43,065 bases of DNA from Capnocytophaga sp. (GCA_030538675.1 JAUNTM010000011.1:1-43065), one strand, 5' to 3'. Positions 26,954 through 35,990 are shown, counted from the first letter of the stretch. The notes: a model not told the origin generated them from the letters alone. Translations and numbers: made by a program.

Positions 26954-27211
26954 CCTCACCCCCAGCCCCTCTCCAAAGGGGAGGGGAGCAAAAGCCCAAT
27001 GCAATTTGAGCGGTTATTTTGACAAACCTTTAATTTTCAAAGGAAGCAAAAGCCCAACGCAATTTGAGTGGCGATTTTACTAAACCTCCGACTTTAAAGA
27101 AGAGGGCAGATAATATTGAACTTTTTCTCCCCTCGCCTTTGGAAATCGAAGATTCATCGAAACCAAAATTTAAAATAATAAAAAATGAGATATAGGGGCT
27201 GGGGTGAGGGG
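26954..27211. repeat. Intergenic repeat with C-rich inverted ends and internal 42-base duplication
   Basis: The ends CCTCACCCCCAGCCCCT (26954-26970) and AGGGGCTGGGGTGAGG (27194-27209) are inverted copies differing by one C. Inside, 26988-27029 and 27046-27087 are direct copies of a 42-base unit with about six differences (both contain GCAAAAGCCCAA and GCAATTTGAG). CCCCTCGCCTTTGGAAATCG at about 27129 matches the decayed copy at 7060. It fills the whole gap between glgB and the debranching gene and has no ORF. It is probably a non-autonomous repeat or RNA-hairpin element. Confidence 0.7.
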
Positions 27212-27247
27212 AAAATAAACATAAAAACCTAATTAACACAAAATAAC

Positions 27248-29200
27248 ATGAGCTATCTAACTTTTAAGAAAAATGAATTGGTCAATCTGGAGTATTCTCT
27301 CGATAGAGAATTTCTCGGGACTAACCGCGGCGGAGGATACAGTTCATCTACATTGGTATTCTGCAATACACGGAAATATCACGGATTGTTGGTATTGCCT
27401 CTCGAAAATTTCAAAGGGAGAAACCACGTACTTTTGTCCTCGCTTGACGAAACCCTCATCCAGCACGGACGCGAATTCAACTTTGGCGTGCATAAATATC
27501 CCGGCACGTATGAGCCACGCGGACACAAATATATTATTGATGTTTCGTATGAAAAAACCTTTGCCGTAACGTATCAAGTAGGGGGTGTCGTTTTGAAAAA
27601 AGAAATCCTGATGATGCACAAATCGCCACAAGTGTTGGTGCGGTATACATTGTTGGAAGCACATTCGCCCACCACCCTGCGGCTCAATCCGTTATTGGCG
27701 TTTCGTGATGCACACATTCTCTGTAAAGCCAACGATATCGCCAACCAAAATTATGGAGAAACCGATAACGGCATTACTGCCAAACTCTATACCGACTTCC
27801 CCGAATTGCACTTACAATTGAACAAAAAAGCCGATTTTATACACGAGCCGTATTGGAATTTGGATATTTCGTATAAAAAAGAAAAAGAACGCGGCTACGA
27901 CTATAAAGAAGATTTGCTTTCGCTCGGATATTTTGAATTTCCGATAAAAAAAGGCGAAAGTGTGGTATTTTCTGCAGGTACGGAAGCCGATAGCAGCCGG
28001 GGGCTAAAGCAAAAATTTACACGGGTACTCGAACGAAGAAGCGAGCGAAATACCTTTGAAGATTGTCTGCGGCACTCGGCTTCACAATATTTGATAGATA
28101 AAGTTGATGAAACCCGTATCAAGGCAGGCTATCACTGGCATATCAGCTACAGTCGCGATACGTTTGTCGCACTGCCGGGGATTGCTTTAGCGAATAATCA
28201 GATGGATGCATTTGGAGCGGTATTTTCTTCCGTAAAAAAATATTTTTCCAACGGTCTTTTTGAGAAAACCATCAGCACGCACAGCACGCCGCAGTATGAT
28301 GCCGATACGTCGCTTTGGTTTTTCTGGACGCTTCAGCAGTACGAAAAATATTCTCAAAAAACAAAAAAACAACTTTGGAAAGAGTTTGGCGATACGCTCA
28401 AAACCATTTTGGAAACCTACCGGCAAGGCACGCACAAAGTTATCCGAATGGACGAAAGCGGACTTATTTGGGCGGAAGACATCAGCCGTCCGCTCACGTG
28501 GGTCGATGCACAGACCGATAGAGGTGCGTTAATTTCGCGAGGCGGTTTTGCCGTGGAAGTCAATGCGCTGTGGTTCAATGCGGTATGCTATGCTATTGCC
28601 CTTGCTACCGAAGCAAACGATAAAAAATTCCTTGCCGAATGGGAAACGCTTCCCGAGCAAATCGGAACGAATTTCAAAGAAAAATTCTGGCTCGAAAAAG
28701 GCGGTTATCTCGCTGATTCCGCCACCTATTCGCAACAAAATACGGAAATCCGTCCCAACCAAATCATCACTTGCGGGCTTGATTATTCGCCTCTAACGGA
28801 AAAAGAACGCCGTAAAGTGATGGGTATCGTAACCCAAAACCTTTTTACGGCAAGAGGATTGCGAACGCTTTCGCCCAAGAACCCGAACTATAAAGGCAGT
28901 TGTATAGGCACTATCGACGAACGCGATTTGGCAACCTTCAACGGCTCGGTACATCCTTGGTTTTTAGGCTTTTATACCGAAGCCAATCTGAAATTGTACG
29001 GAAAAACCTACATCGCCGATGCGGAAGAAATCATTGCCGGATTTGAAGAAGAAATGACCTCGCACGGCGTGAGTACCCTCTCGGAAGTCTATGACGGCAA
29101 TCCGCCATTTGCGGGCAGAGGCTGTATCTCCAACGCACGCAATGTGGCAGAAATGATACGGAGCTTACATATAATTAAGGAATATAAAGAAAAACTATAA
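27248..29200 (+). CDS. Glycogen debranching enzyme (amylo-alpha-1,6-glucosidase type)
   Basis: This 650-residue protein has the two-part layout of bacterial GDE proteins. An N-terminal beta domain (about 1-270) starts with LDREFLGTNRGGGYSSSTLV and CNTRKYHGLLVLPL. A C-terminal alpha/alpha barrel (about 280-645) has AGYHWHISYSRDTFVALPGI, WAEDISRPLTWVDAQTD with acidic residues in the active site, GGFAVEVNALWFNAVCYAIA, and STLSEVYDGNPPFAGRGC. It removes alpha-1,6 branches from glycogen in the cytosol. The glycosyltransferase gene follows by 22 bases. Confidence 0.9.
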   Translation: MSYLTFKKNELVNLEYSLDREFLGTNRGGGYSSSTLVFCNTRKYHGLLVLPLENFKGRNHVLLSSLDETLIQHGREFNFGVHKYPGTYEPRGHKYIIDVSYEKTFAVTYQVGGVVLKKEILMMHKSPQVLVRYTLLEAHSPTTLRLNPLLAFRDAHILCKANDIANQNYGETDNGITAKLYTDFPELHLQLNKKADFIHEPYWNLDISYKKEKERGYDYKEDLLSLGYFEFPIKKGESVVFSAGTEADSSRGLKQKFTRVLERRSERNTFEDCLRHSASQYLIDKVDETRIKAGYHWHISYSRDTFVALPGIALANNQMDAFGAVFSSVKKYFSNGLFEKTISTHSTPQYDADTSLWFFWTLQQYEKYSQKTKKQLWKEFGDTLKTILETYRQGTHKVIRMDESGLIWAEDISRPLTWVDAQTDRGALISRGGFAVEVNALWFNAVCYAIALATEANDKKFLAEWETLPEQIGTNFKEKFWLEKGGYLADSATYSQQNTEIRPNQIITCGLDYSPLTEKERRKVMGIVTQNLFTARGLRTLSPKNPNYKGSCIGTIDERDLATFNGSVHPWFLGFYTEANLKLYGKTYIADAEEIIAGFEEEMTSHGVSTLSEVYDGNPPFAGRGCISNARNVAEMIRSLHIIKEYKEKL

Positions 29201-29222
29201 CGAAAAAACTAAAATTAAAAGT

Positions 29223-30521
29223 ATGAGCGTAAAGGTATTAATGTTCGGTTGGGAATTTCCGCCCCACATCAGCGGCGGATTGGGGACGGCGTGCTACGGA
29301 TTGGTAAAAGGGCTTGCCAAGCACGGTGTGGACGTCCTTTTCGTGATGCCGAAAGCAGGGGGCGATGAAGACCACAGCATTGCCGATATCGTCAATGCGA
29401 GCGATGTGGAAATGATGCAAAACCACGAGGAAATAGAAGAGTTTTGGAAACACATCAATTTTTTGGAAATCGGTTCGAACCTCGTGCCGTATCTCGACCC
29501 CGAAACGTTTGCCCGCGAACGGGAAGCGTATCTGAAAGAAAGCGAACACAAAGAACGGATTTCTTTCAAAAATAAATTTCAATTTTCGGGAAAATACGGT
29601 GCAAACCTGATGGAGGAAGTCTATCGCTATGCAATGGTGGCAGGCACGGTGGCGGCAACCAAAAACTTCGATGTTATCCACGCCCACGACTGGCTCACGT
29701 ACAGTGCGGGCATCGTGGCGAAACAGATTTCGGGCAAACCGCTTATCGTTCACGTTCACGCTACGGAGTACGACCGGGGCGGCGAATACAACCGCAATAC
29801 GCTGGTGTACGACATCGAAAAACGGGGAATGGAAGCCGCCGATGTGGTGGTTACGGTAAGCAATTGGACACGGAATATCGTCATCGAAAAATACGGCATC
29901 CACCCCGATAAAGTGAGAACCGTCCACAATGCGGTGGATTTCAAAGCCGATACCGATGCCCCCGAAGAACGTGGCGTGAAGGAGAAAATCGTTACGTTTT
30001 TAGGACGGATTACGCTCCAAAAAGGTCCCGAATATTTTGTGGAAGCGGCGGCGAAAGTGCTGAAACGCTTCCCCAACGCACGCTTTGTGATGGCGGGCAG
30101 CGGCGAGAAGATGAATCCGTCGGTCAAGCGGGTGGCGCAGCTCGGTATCAGTACGAAATTCCACTTTACGGGCTTCCTCAAAGGACACGATGTACAACGG
30201 ATGTTCCGCCACAGCGATGTGTATGTAATGCCTTCGGTATCAGAGCCTTTCGGGATTTCGCCTTTGGAAGCGATGCGGTCGGGCGTACCGACGATTATCT
30301 CCAAACAATCGGGCGTGGCGGAAGTCTTGAAACACGCCATCAAGGTCGATTATTGGGATATTGACGCACTGGCGAATGCGATTTACGGCATTCTATCGTA
30401 TCCCGAACTCGCCGATTATATGAGCCGTGAAGGCTTCGATGAGGTAAATCTTCTGAAATGGGAAGAAGCCGCCCAAAAAATTAAAACTATCTACGAATCA
30501 ACCGTTATTAAATTTATATAG
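29223..30521 (+). CDS. GT4-family glycosyltransferase (probable glycogen synthase)
   Basis: This 432-residue protein has the GT-B fold. The N-terminal lobe opens with VLMFGWEFPPHISGGLGTAC and contains HAHDWLTYSAGIVAKQISGK. The C-terminal lobe has VTFLGRITLQKGPEYFVEAA, FVMAGSGEKM, and SEPFGISPLEAMRSGVPTII with the Glu-x7-Glu sugar-nucleotide motif. Glycogen-cluster GT4 enzymes of this type in Bacteroidota are thought to make alpha-1,4-glucan. It lies between the debranching gene (22 bases) and the GH57 gene (2 bases), so it is in one operon with them. Donor specificity (ADP- or UDP-glucose) cannot be seen. Confidence 0.87.
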   Translation: MSVKVLMFGWEFPPHISGGLGTACYGLVKGLAKHGVDVLFVMPKAGGDEDHSIADIVNASDVEMMQNHEEIEEFWKHINFLEIGSNLVPYLDPETFAREREAYLKESEHKERISFKNKFQFSGKYGANLMEEVYRYAMVAGTVAATKNFDVIHAHDWLTYSAGIVAKQISGKPLIVHVHATEYDRGGEYNRNTLVYDIEKRGMEAADVVVTVSNWTRNIVIEKYGIHPDKVRTVHNAVDFKADTDAPEERGVKEKIVTFLGRITLQKGPEYFVEAAAKVLKRFPNARFVMAGSGEKMNPSVKRVAQLGISTKFHFTGFLKGHDVQRMFRHSDVYVMPSVSEPFGISPLEAMRSGVPTIISKQSGVAEVLKHAIKVDYWDIDALANAIYGILSYPELADYMSREGFDEVNLLKWEEAAQKIKTIYESTVIKFI

Positions 30522-30523
30522 CC

Positions 30524-31714
30524 ATGAAAAAGTCAGTCTGCCTTTATTTTCAAATACACCACCCCGAACGCCTGAGAAAATACCATTTTTTTGACATCGG
30601 GAAGAAACATAATTATTTTGACAATTACGCCAACCGCTCGGAATTGGAGGATTTGTCGGAAAGTTGTTACCTGCCTGCCAACGCCCTTCTGAAAGAACTT
30701 ATCGAGAAATACGGCGGAAAATTCAAAGTGGCATTTTCGATTTCGGGTTCGGCTATTGACCAGCTGGAAATGCACACGCCGGAGGTTATCCGCAGTTTTC
30801 AGGAATTGGCAAAATCGGATTCGGTGGAGTTTCTTGCCGAAACATATTCGCATTCGCTGGCTTCGCTCTCGGAAGATACGGACGAGTTTGAACAGGAAGT
30901 GAAAAAACATTCGGTGATGATTAAGCGACTATTCGGCAAAAAGCCGGTTACGTTCCGCAATACGTCATTGATTTATTCGGACAGCATCGGCGAACGGGTT
31001 GCCAATCTCGGGTTTAAAACAATATTGACCGAAGGGGCAAAACAGGTTCTGGGCTGGAAAAGTCCGAATTTTGTTTACAAAAATACCATTAACGACAAAC
31101 TTAATATCTTGCTGAAAAACAGCAAATTAAGCGATGATATTTCGATGCGATTTTCGGAGCAGCATTGGGACGAATATCCGCTGACCGCCGAAAAATACGC
31201 CAATTGGATTAAGCACAGCTTGAGCGAAAGCAACGTGGTTAATCTGTTTATGAATTACGACTGCATCGGGTATTACAACCGTGCAGAAAGTGGAATTTTT
31301 GATTTTTTAAGATATTTGCCGCAATATTTGTTGGACGAAGGGATTGAGTTCCTACTTCCGAAAGAAGTCGCTAAAAAGCACAAGCCCGCCGATGTGCTTC
31401 CCGTGCCGTTCCCGATTTCGTGGACGGACGAGGAGCGGGACATTACCTCGTGGCAAGGGAATGAACTGCAACAGGAAGCATTCCGCCAACTGTTTAAAAT
31501 ACAGCCTCTTGTAAAAAGTAAAAAGAAGGATACATTATTACAAGACGATTACAGCCGCCTGCAAGCGAGCGAGCATTTTTTCTATATGCGAACCAAATTA
31601 TTCTCCGATTCGGATTATCATAAATACGTGTCGCCTTACGATTCGCCTTACGAAGCGTTTATCAATTATATGAATATTTTGAGCGATTTCACCGTGCGGT
31701 TGGAGGGGAAATAG
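30524..31714 (+). CDS. GH57-family amylase-like protein, probably lacking catalytic residues
   Basis: This 396-residue protein has the GH57 fold: SVCLYFQIHHPERL at the start, FKVAFSISGSAIDQLE, and FLAETYSHSLASLSED. In the usual nucleophile motif, recalled as FRNTELIY, the sequence is FRNTSLIYSD with Ser148 in place of Glu. In the second catalytic motif, recalled as LFMDYETFGE, it reads LFMNYDCIGYYN, so Asn244 replaces the catalytic Asp. The surrounding GFKTILTEGAKQVLGWKSPN is well kept. The reading frame is intact and overlaps nothing. It may be a glycan-binding or regulatory pseudoenzyme in glycogen metabolism. The start is 2 bases after the glycosyltransferase stop. Confidence 0.85.
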   Translation: MKKSVCLYFQIHHPERLRKYHFFDIGKKHNYFDNYANRSELEDLSESCYLPANALLKELIEKYGGKFKVAFSISGSAIDQLEMHTPEVIRSFQELAKSDSVEFLAETYSHSLASLSEDTDEFEQEVKKHSVMIKRLFGKKPVTFRNTSLIYSDSIGERVANLGFKTILTEGAKQVLGWKSPNFVYKNTINDKLNILLKNSKLSDDISMRFSEQHWDEYPLTAEKYANWIKHSLSESNVVNLFMNYDCIGYYNRAESGIFDFLRYLPQYLLDEGIEFLLPKEVAKKHKPADVLPVPFPISWTDEERDITSWQGNELQQEAFRQLFKIQPLVKSKKKDTLLQDDYSRLQASEHFFYMRTKLFSDSDYHKYVSPYDSPYEAFINYMNILSDFTVRLEGK

Positions 31715-31715
31715 G

Positions 31716-31806
31716 ATTTTGGTCGTCAAATGAATATCTACTTATAAATCACGTATTTTTACACAATATCATAATTGATTTGTAAGTAGATATTCAAATT
31801 TTGGTC
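31716..31806. repeat. Possible MITE: 20-base inverted repeat inside 9-base direct repeats
   Basis: TGAATATCTACTTATAAATC (31731-31750) and GATTTGTAAGTAGATATTCA (31777-31796) are inverted copies with one mismatch. The unit is flanked by direct ATTTTGGTC copies at 31716-31724 and 31798-31806, which could be a 9-base target duplication. No ORF is inside. It lies between the glycogen operon and the tracrRNA. A transcript hairpin ending the glycogen operon is an alternative, although there is no clear T run. Confidence 0.45.
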
Positions 31807-31877
31807 TGTTGCCATGAAATAATTTCAAGAATAGCACTAAGCTATTTTTGTAATGGAGAAAAACAAAGCGTATATTG

Positions 31878-31949
31878 AAAAAAATCCCACGGAGTACGCA
31901 GGATTTAAGATTTTCTTCGGCTTTTAGCCTTATTGTAAATTACTTTCAA
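31878..31949 (-). ncRNA. tracrRNA of a type II-C CRISPR system
   Basis: On the minus strand the transcript would start near 31949. It begins with the anti-repeat ATTGAAAGTAATTTACAA (31950-31933), then ACAATAAGGC, which matches the nexus entry of II-C tracrRNAs such as the Neisseria one. A small hairpin GGCTAAAAGCC follows (31929-31919), then a hairpin AATCC-GCG/CG-GGATT (about 31905-31883) and a run of seven T (31884-31878). That is about 72 bases, within the normal range. The predicted crRNA repeat would begin GTTGTAAATTACTTTCAA. cas9 lies 240 bases away, divergent. Confidence 0.75.
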
Positions 31950-31954
31950 TGTTG

Positions 31955-31962
31955 CAAATGTA
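31955..31962 (-). promoter_or_regulatory. -7 promoter box of the tracrRNA
   Basis: On the minus strand this reads TACATTTG, an exact TAnnTTTG match 5 bases before the proposed transcript start. The upstream part of the promoter is itself repeat-like: GTTGTAAATTA (31980-31970) is the exact complement of the anti-repeat core, giving a 10-base inverted repeat with 31933-31942. Confidence 0.65.
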
Positions 31963-32002
31963 CAAAAAATAATTTACAACTAAAACACCATAATTAAAAA
32001 AT

Positions 32003-32134
32003 ATGGAAAGAAAAGCTAAACCTTTTATAGGTCAGATGGTAACTTCCAAAATCATCATCAATCAGGTTAGAGCTTCTGACTTTTGCTTTTCTGACGAAAA
32101 GATAAAAAATAAATTGTCACATGGTGTTTTATAA
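32003..32134 (+). CDS. Small ORF between tracrRNA and cas9, function unknown
   Basis: An ATG at 32003 opens a 43-codon frame: MERKAKPFIGQMVTSKIIIN, then QVRASDFCFSDEKIKNKLSHGVL and TAA. It is basic and contains no membrane segment. The composition looks like protein rather than noise, and it ends 12 bases before the cas9 -7 box. I see no good promoter of its own; it could be a remnant or a small regulator. I do not recognise it. Confidence 0.35.
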   Translation: MERKAKPFIGQMVTSKIIINQVRASDFCFSDEKIKNKLSHGVL

Positions 32135-32146
32135 ACCTGAATCTTG

Positions 32147-32154
32147 TATTTTTG
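32147..32154 (+). promoter_or_regulatory. -7 promoter box of cas9
   Basis: TATTTTTG fits TAnnTTTG and lies 38 bases upstream of the cas9 ATG at 32193. Confidence 0.6.
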
Positions 32155-32192
32155 TGAAAGTTAAAATTATAAGTAAGCATAAATAACCGATA

Positions 32193-35100
32193 ATGAGAAT
32201 TTTAGGAATTGACCTCGGTACGAACTCTTTAGGAATTGCAGTTCGTGATACTGAAAAAGAAGGAAATCAAATAGAGAATTATAATGTTGTTATCTTTGAT
32301 AAAGGAGTTGCAACTGAGGAAGGAAAAGAATTCCCCAAAGTGCAAAAAAGAACAGAAAGTAGGGGGAAAAGAAGAAATTATCAAGCCGAAAAGTATCGAA
32401 AATATGAGTTGCTAAAATTCTTGATAGAAAAGAAAATGTGCCCTCTTACAAACGAAGAACTTTCCAAATGGAGGGATTATAGGAAAGGAGAAAAGAGGAT
32501 TTATCCGCAGTCGGAGCGGTTTGTTAACTGGCTTCGTTTTGATTTTAATGGAGACGGAAAACCGGATTTTCATTTGTTGGGCAAAGATAAACAAGAGAGC
32601 CATTATGCTTTTAGGGCTTTTGCTGTGGACGAAAATTATAAATTTGTTTTTGATGCTAATCCCGAAATTTTAGGCAGAGTATTTTACCAACTGGTGCAGA
32701 GGCGAGGTTTTCGGGGGCGCGATGAGGAGGAAGCCAAAACTATCTTGAAAGGAAGTGAAAAAACGGGAACCAAAGGGCGTGATGAAATAAGTGATTATAT
32801 AGAAAATCACCCTACATTGGGAGCTGCCTTATATCATTTTCAAAAAGAAAAAGGAGGAAGAATACGCCAGAGATACAATCTAAGAAAAGATTTTGAAAAC
32901 GAATTGAAAGAGATTTGTCGTGTTCATAATATTTCGCAAGAAGATTATTCCAAATTATGGAAATCTTTGATTTGGCAAAGACCTCTTCGTACGCAAAAAG
33001 GGTTAATTGGAAAGTGTATTTATGAGAGAAATAAAAAGAGAGCTCCGATAAGCCATCCGCTTTATGAGGAATACAGAACGTGGGTTTTCATTAACAATCT
33101 GAATATTACACCGCCGTTTCAAGAAGAGTTGATGCCGTATTTGAAAAAAAATATATATCCTCTGTTTTTTAAGACCGCTACTGAATTTGAGCTTAGTGTT
33201 ATCGATAAACAATTGAAAAAAGATGGTGCCAAAAGAAACTCAAAACACCATACTAAAACAAAGGTGGTTTCTGCAAAAATATTAAACTTATTCAAAACAA
33301 TTTATGGTGATCAATGGCGTGCGATTTTGGAATTTGATGATATTTCTAATCGAGATAAAAACACGCCTAAACGTACTGATAGAAAATACACTTCCGAAGA
33401 TTTGTGGCATATCCTACACACCTTTGATGGACGAGAGAATTTAAAAGATTTTGCCTTGAATAATTTACACTTGAATGAGGAGCATTCCGAAAGATTTTCT
33501 AAATTCAAAACATTGCAAGGCTACGCTACTCTCAGCCTTTCCGCCATCAAAAAAATACTGCCTTTTCTTAAAAAAGGCTATTTGTATAGCCATGCTGTTT
33601 ATTTGGCAAATATTCCTAAAGTTATCGGCAGCCCTTCTCTTTCTCATCAGCAAACAGATGATTTGTCGCAAGAAATAGAAAAAATATTGGCTGAAGATAA
33701 AGAAAATATCTTGAAAATAAAGGTTGTTAATGATTTATTGTCAATACAGATAAATGATGAAGAACAACGTTACCAACTTGATGATAATCAAGAGTTAAGC
33801 GATGTGGAGATTAAAGATATCCGCAGTAAGATTGTAGAAACCTACGGCGAAGAAACCTTTACTAATTTTTCACAAGAAAAACAACAAGAAATAGAGCAGT
33901 TTGTTACGACGCATTATGCCGAATTTCTTCGTAAGCCTTTCCCAGCAAGAAGGAATTGTTATTTAAAAAGAGAGCCTATCCACGAGTCTATTTTTGAATT
34001 TTTAAAGAAAAATCACCAACTTTCCGAAGACATGAAAAAACATCTTTGGCATCCGTCGGAACACGAGCAATACGAACAAGCCAAGGATTATTACGAGTAT
34101 TATTATCAAAATAAAAACTATTATGTTCTTCCTGAAAACCAGTCTCATTTTGAAAAAGTAAACCAAGATGCAGAATTTGATGGCCGGATTGTAAAACTAT
34201 TGGGAAGCCCTGAACCGTTGGGTAAAGGACTTAAAAATCCTATGGCTTTGAGATCTCTCCATAAACTGAAAAACGTTATCAATTACTATATAAAAACCAA
34301 TAAAATAGACGAAGATACGAGAGTCGTCGTAGAAATCGCCAGAGAATTGAATGATGCCAACAAAAGAAAAGCTATTGAAACATGGCAAAAAAATAGAGAA
34401 AAAGAAAATGAAGGCTTCAAAAAAATTGTTGATGAAATAAATAAAGAATGTGGTACAAGCTTTAATTCTGAGGATAGAAAAATACTCAATAAAATCCGTC
34501 TTTGGGAAGAACAAGGCAGAAAGTGTATTTATACAGGTAAATCCATAGGATTGTGCGATTTGTTGGATGGTAATAAATATGATTTTGAACACACCATCCC
34601 TGCAAGCATCAGTTTTGATAATGAGCTGAAAAACCTTACCATTGCAGATGCCACGTATAACCGAAAATATAAAGGAAAACGTTTCCCGACGCAGTTACAA
34701 AACTATGATAATGAGTTTGCGTTTGAAGGCGTTATTATGCAACCTATCATTAAAAATATAGAGCAGATTTTTGGTAAAAGAAAAGTTGAAATTATAGAAG
34801 TTAAAGGTAAAAAGAAGGAAATAGTTACTTGGTCGAAAATAGAGGCTTTGGAAAAACAATATGATGATTATAAGAAAAAAGCATCGTATGCAACTACCAA
34901 AGCTATAAAAGATAATTGTATAGTACAATATCATATTTTGAAAATGGATTTGGACTATCTGCGAGCAAAACTCAAGAGTTTTACGATAACAGAATACAAA
35001 TCGGGGTGGAAAAACAGCCAGCTGAGAGATACACAAATTATTACGAAATACGCATTACCATATCTGAAATCCTACTTCAAAAGAGTTTCAGTAGAAAAAG

Positions 35101-35990
35101 CCGAAGTCGTGAATAATTTTAAAGAAATTTATAACGTAAAAGTAACTGCCGATAAAAAAAATCGTAGCAATCATGCCCATCATGCTATGGATGCGGCTAT
35201 TCTTACATTAATTCCTGATACTTTTCATCGGGAAAGAATATTGAAAAAGTTCAATGAACAGAAAGATTTGAACTTTAACTTTACGTATCATGAGCAACCT
35301 CAAGATTGGAGGGATTTTTTGCCAAAATATGTCCTTGATATTGGAGATAATATATTTATAAATAACCTGACCGATGACAGAAGGACAACACAAACCTTTA
35401 AAACCGTTCGTAAACGTGGCAAAATAGTGTATGATATAAATGAAAACGGTCATAAAATAAAAAGGGTAAGTAAAGGAGACACCATACGAGGTGAACTTCA
35501 CGACGAAACTTTTTATGGAGCTATAAAACAACCTATTAGAGATGATGAAGGGAAAATTCTATTTGATGAAAATGGAAAAATGCTACTGCAAGATAAAATA
35601 CACATTGTAGTCCGTAAACCATTATTGTATAAAAAAGACGCCAAATCACCTGGATTCAAATCGCTGGAAGAAATCGAAAAAGTTATTGTGGACAAAGCTC
35701 TTTTCGGAATGATAAAAGCACAGGTGGAAAAATCCGATTTCAAAACAGCTTTGGAAAAAGGAGTTTATTTGATTGATAAAAAAGGACAAAAAGTAGGCGA
35801 AAAGATACGAAAGATACGTTGTTTTAGCTCTCGAAATAAATATGAAAATATTCTAAAAGTCCATACGCACAATTTTACATCCGATAAAGACTATAAAAAG
35901 ATGACATTGGTTACCAATGCAGAAAACGCTTATTTGTCATGTTTCACAACGTTGTTTAATGCAACTGAACGAATGACACGGCAAAAATAG
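32193..35990 (+). CDS. cas9: Cas9 endonuclease, type II-C, probably truncated at the C-terminus
   Basis: The frame encodes 1265 residues. RuvC-I is MRILGIDLGTNSLGIAVRD with Asp7. The arginine-rich bridge helix is about 50-78. RuvC-II is VVVEIARELN with Glu714. HNH has YDFEHTIPASISFDNELKNL with His800 and RKYKGKR following. RuvC-III is NHAHHAMDAAIL with His997 and Asp1000. All nuclease residues are present. Bacteroidota II-C Cas9 proteins are usually around 1350-1500 residues. Here the last 17-19 codons (after NAENAYL) lie inside the IS481 element and run antisense to its transposase end, so the tail is chimeric and part of the PAM-interacting domain is probably missing. No cas1 or cas2 follows. 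Confidence 0.93.
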   Translation: MRILGIDLGTNSLGIAVRDTEKEGNQIENYNVVIFDKGVATEEGKEFPKVQKRTESRGKRRNYQAEKYRKYELLKFLIEKKMCPLTNEELSKWRDYRKGEKRIYPQSERFVNWLRFDFNGDGKPDFHLLGKDKQESHYAFRAFAVDENYKFVFDANPEILGRVFYQLVQRRGFRGRDEEEAKTILKGSEKTGTKGRDEISDYIENHPTLGAALYHFQKEKGGRIRQRYNLRKDFENELKEICRVHNISQEDYSKLWKSLIWQRPLRTQKGLIGKCIYERNKKRAPISHPLYEEYRTWVFINNLNITPPFQEELMPYLKKNIYPLFFKTATEFELSVIDKQLKKDGAKRNSKHHTKTKVVSAKILNLFKTIYGDQWRAILEFDDISNRDKNTPKRTDRKYTSEDLWHILHTFDGRENLKDFALNNLHLNEEHSERFSKFKTLQGYATLSLSAIKKILPFLKKGYLYSHAVYLANIPKVIGSPSLSHQQTDDLSQEIEKILAEDKENILKIKVVNDLLSIQINDEEQRYQLDDNQELSDVEIKDIRSKIVETYGEETFTNFSQEKQQEIEQFVTTHYAEFLRKPFPARRNCYLKREPIHESIFEFLKKNHQLSEDMKKHLWHPSEHEQYEQAKDYYEYYYQNKNYYVLPENQSHFEKVNQDAEFDGRIVKLLGSPEPLGKGLKNPMALRSLHKLKNVINYYIKTNKIDEDTRVVVEIARELNDANKRKAIETWQKNREKENEGFKKIVDEINKECGTSFNSEDRKILNKIRLWEEQGRKCIYTGKSIGLCDLLDGNKYDFEHTIPASISFDNELKNLTIADATYNRKYKGKRFPTQLQNYDNEFAFEGVIMQPIIKNIEQIFGKRKVEIIEVKGKKKEIVTWSKIEALEKQYDDYKKKASYATTKAIKDNCIVQYHILKMDLDYLRAKLKSFTITEYKSGWKNSQLRDTQIITKYALPYLKSYFKRVSVEKAEVVNNFKEIYNVKVTADKKNRSNHAHHAMDAAILTLIPDTFHRERILKKFNEQKDLNFNFTYHEQPQDWRDFLPKYVLDIGDNIFINNLTDDRRTTQTFKTVRKRGKIVYDINENGHKIKRVSKGDTIRGELHDETFYGAIKQPIRDDEGKILFDENGKMLLQDKIHIVVRKPLLYKKDAKSPGFKSLEEIEKVIVDKALFGMIKAQVEKSDFKTALEKGVYLIDKKGQKVGEKIRKIRCFSSRNKYENILKVHTHNFTSDKDYKKMTLVTNAENAYLSCFTTLFNATERMTRQK

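Noticed and set aside
29238-29927. 229-codon minus-strand frame inside the glycosyltransferase gene
   Set aside because: The plus-strand frame is a complete GT4 enzyme; the minus frame is His/Phe/Val-rich with no motif.
31933-31980. Single CRISPR repeat
   Set aside because: It looks like a repeat on both arms, but the nexus and terminator that follow on the minus strand make it the tracrRNA gene and its promoter. No second copy or spacer is present.
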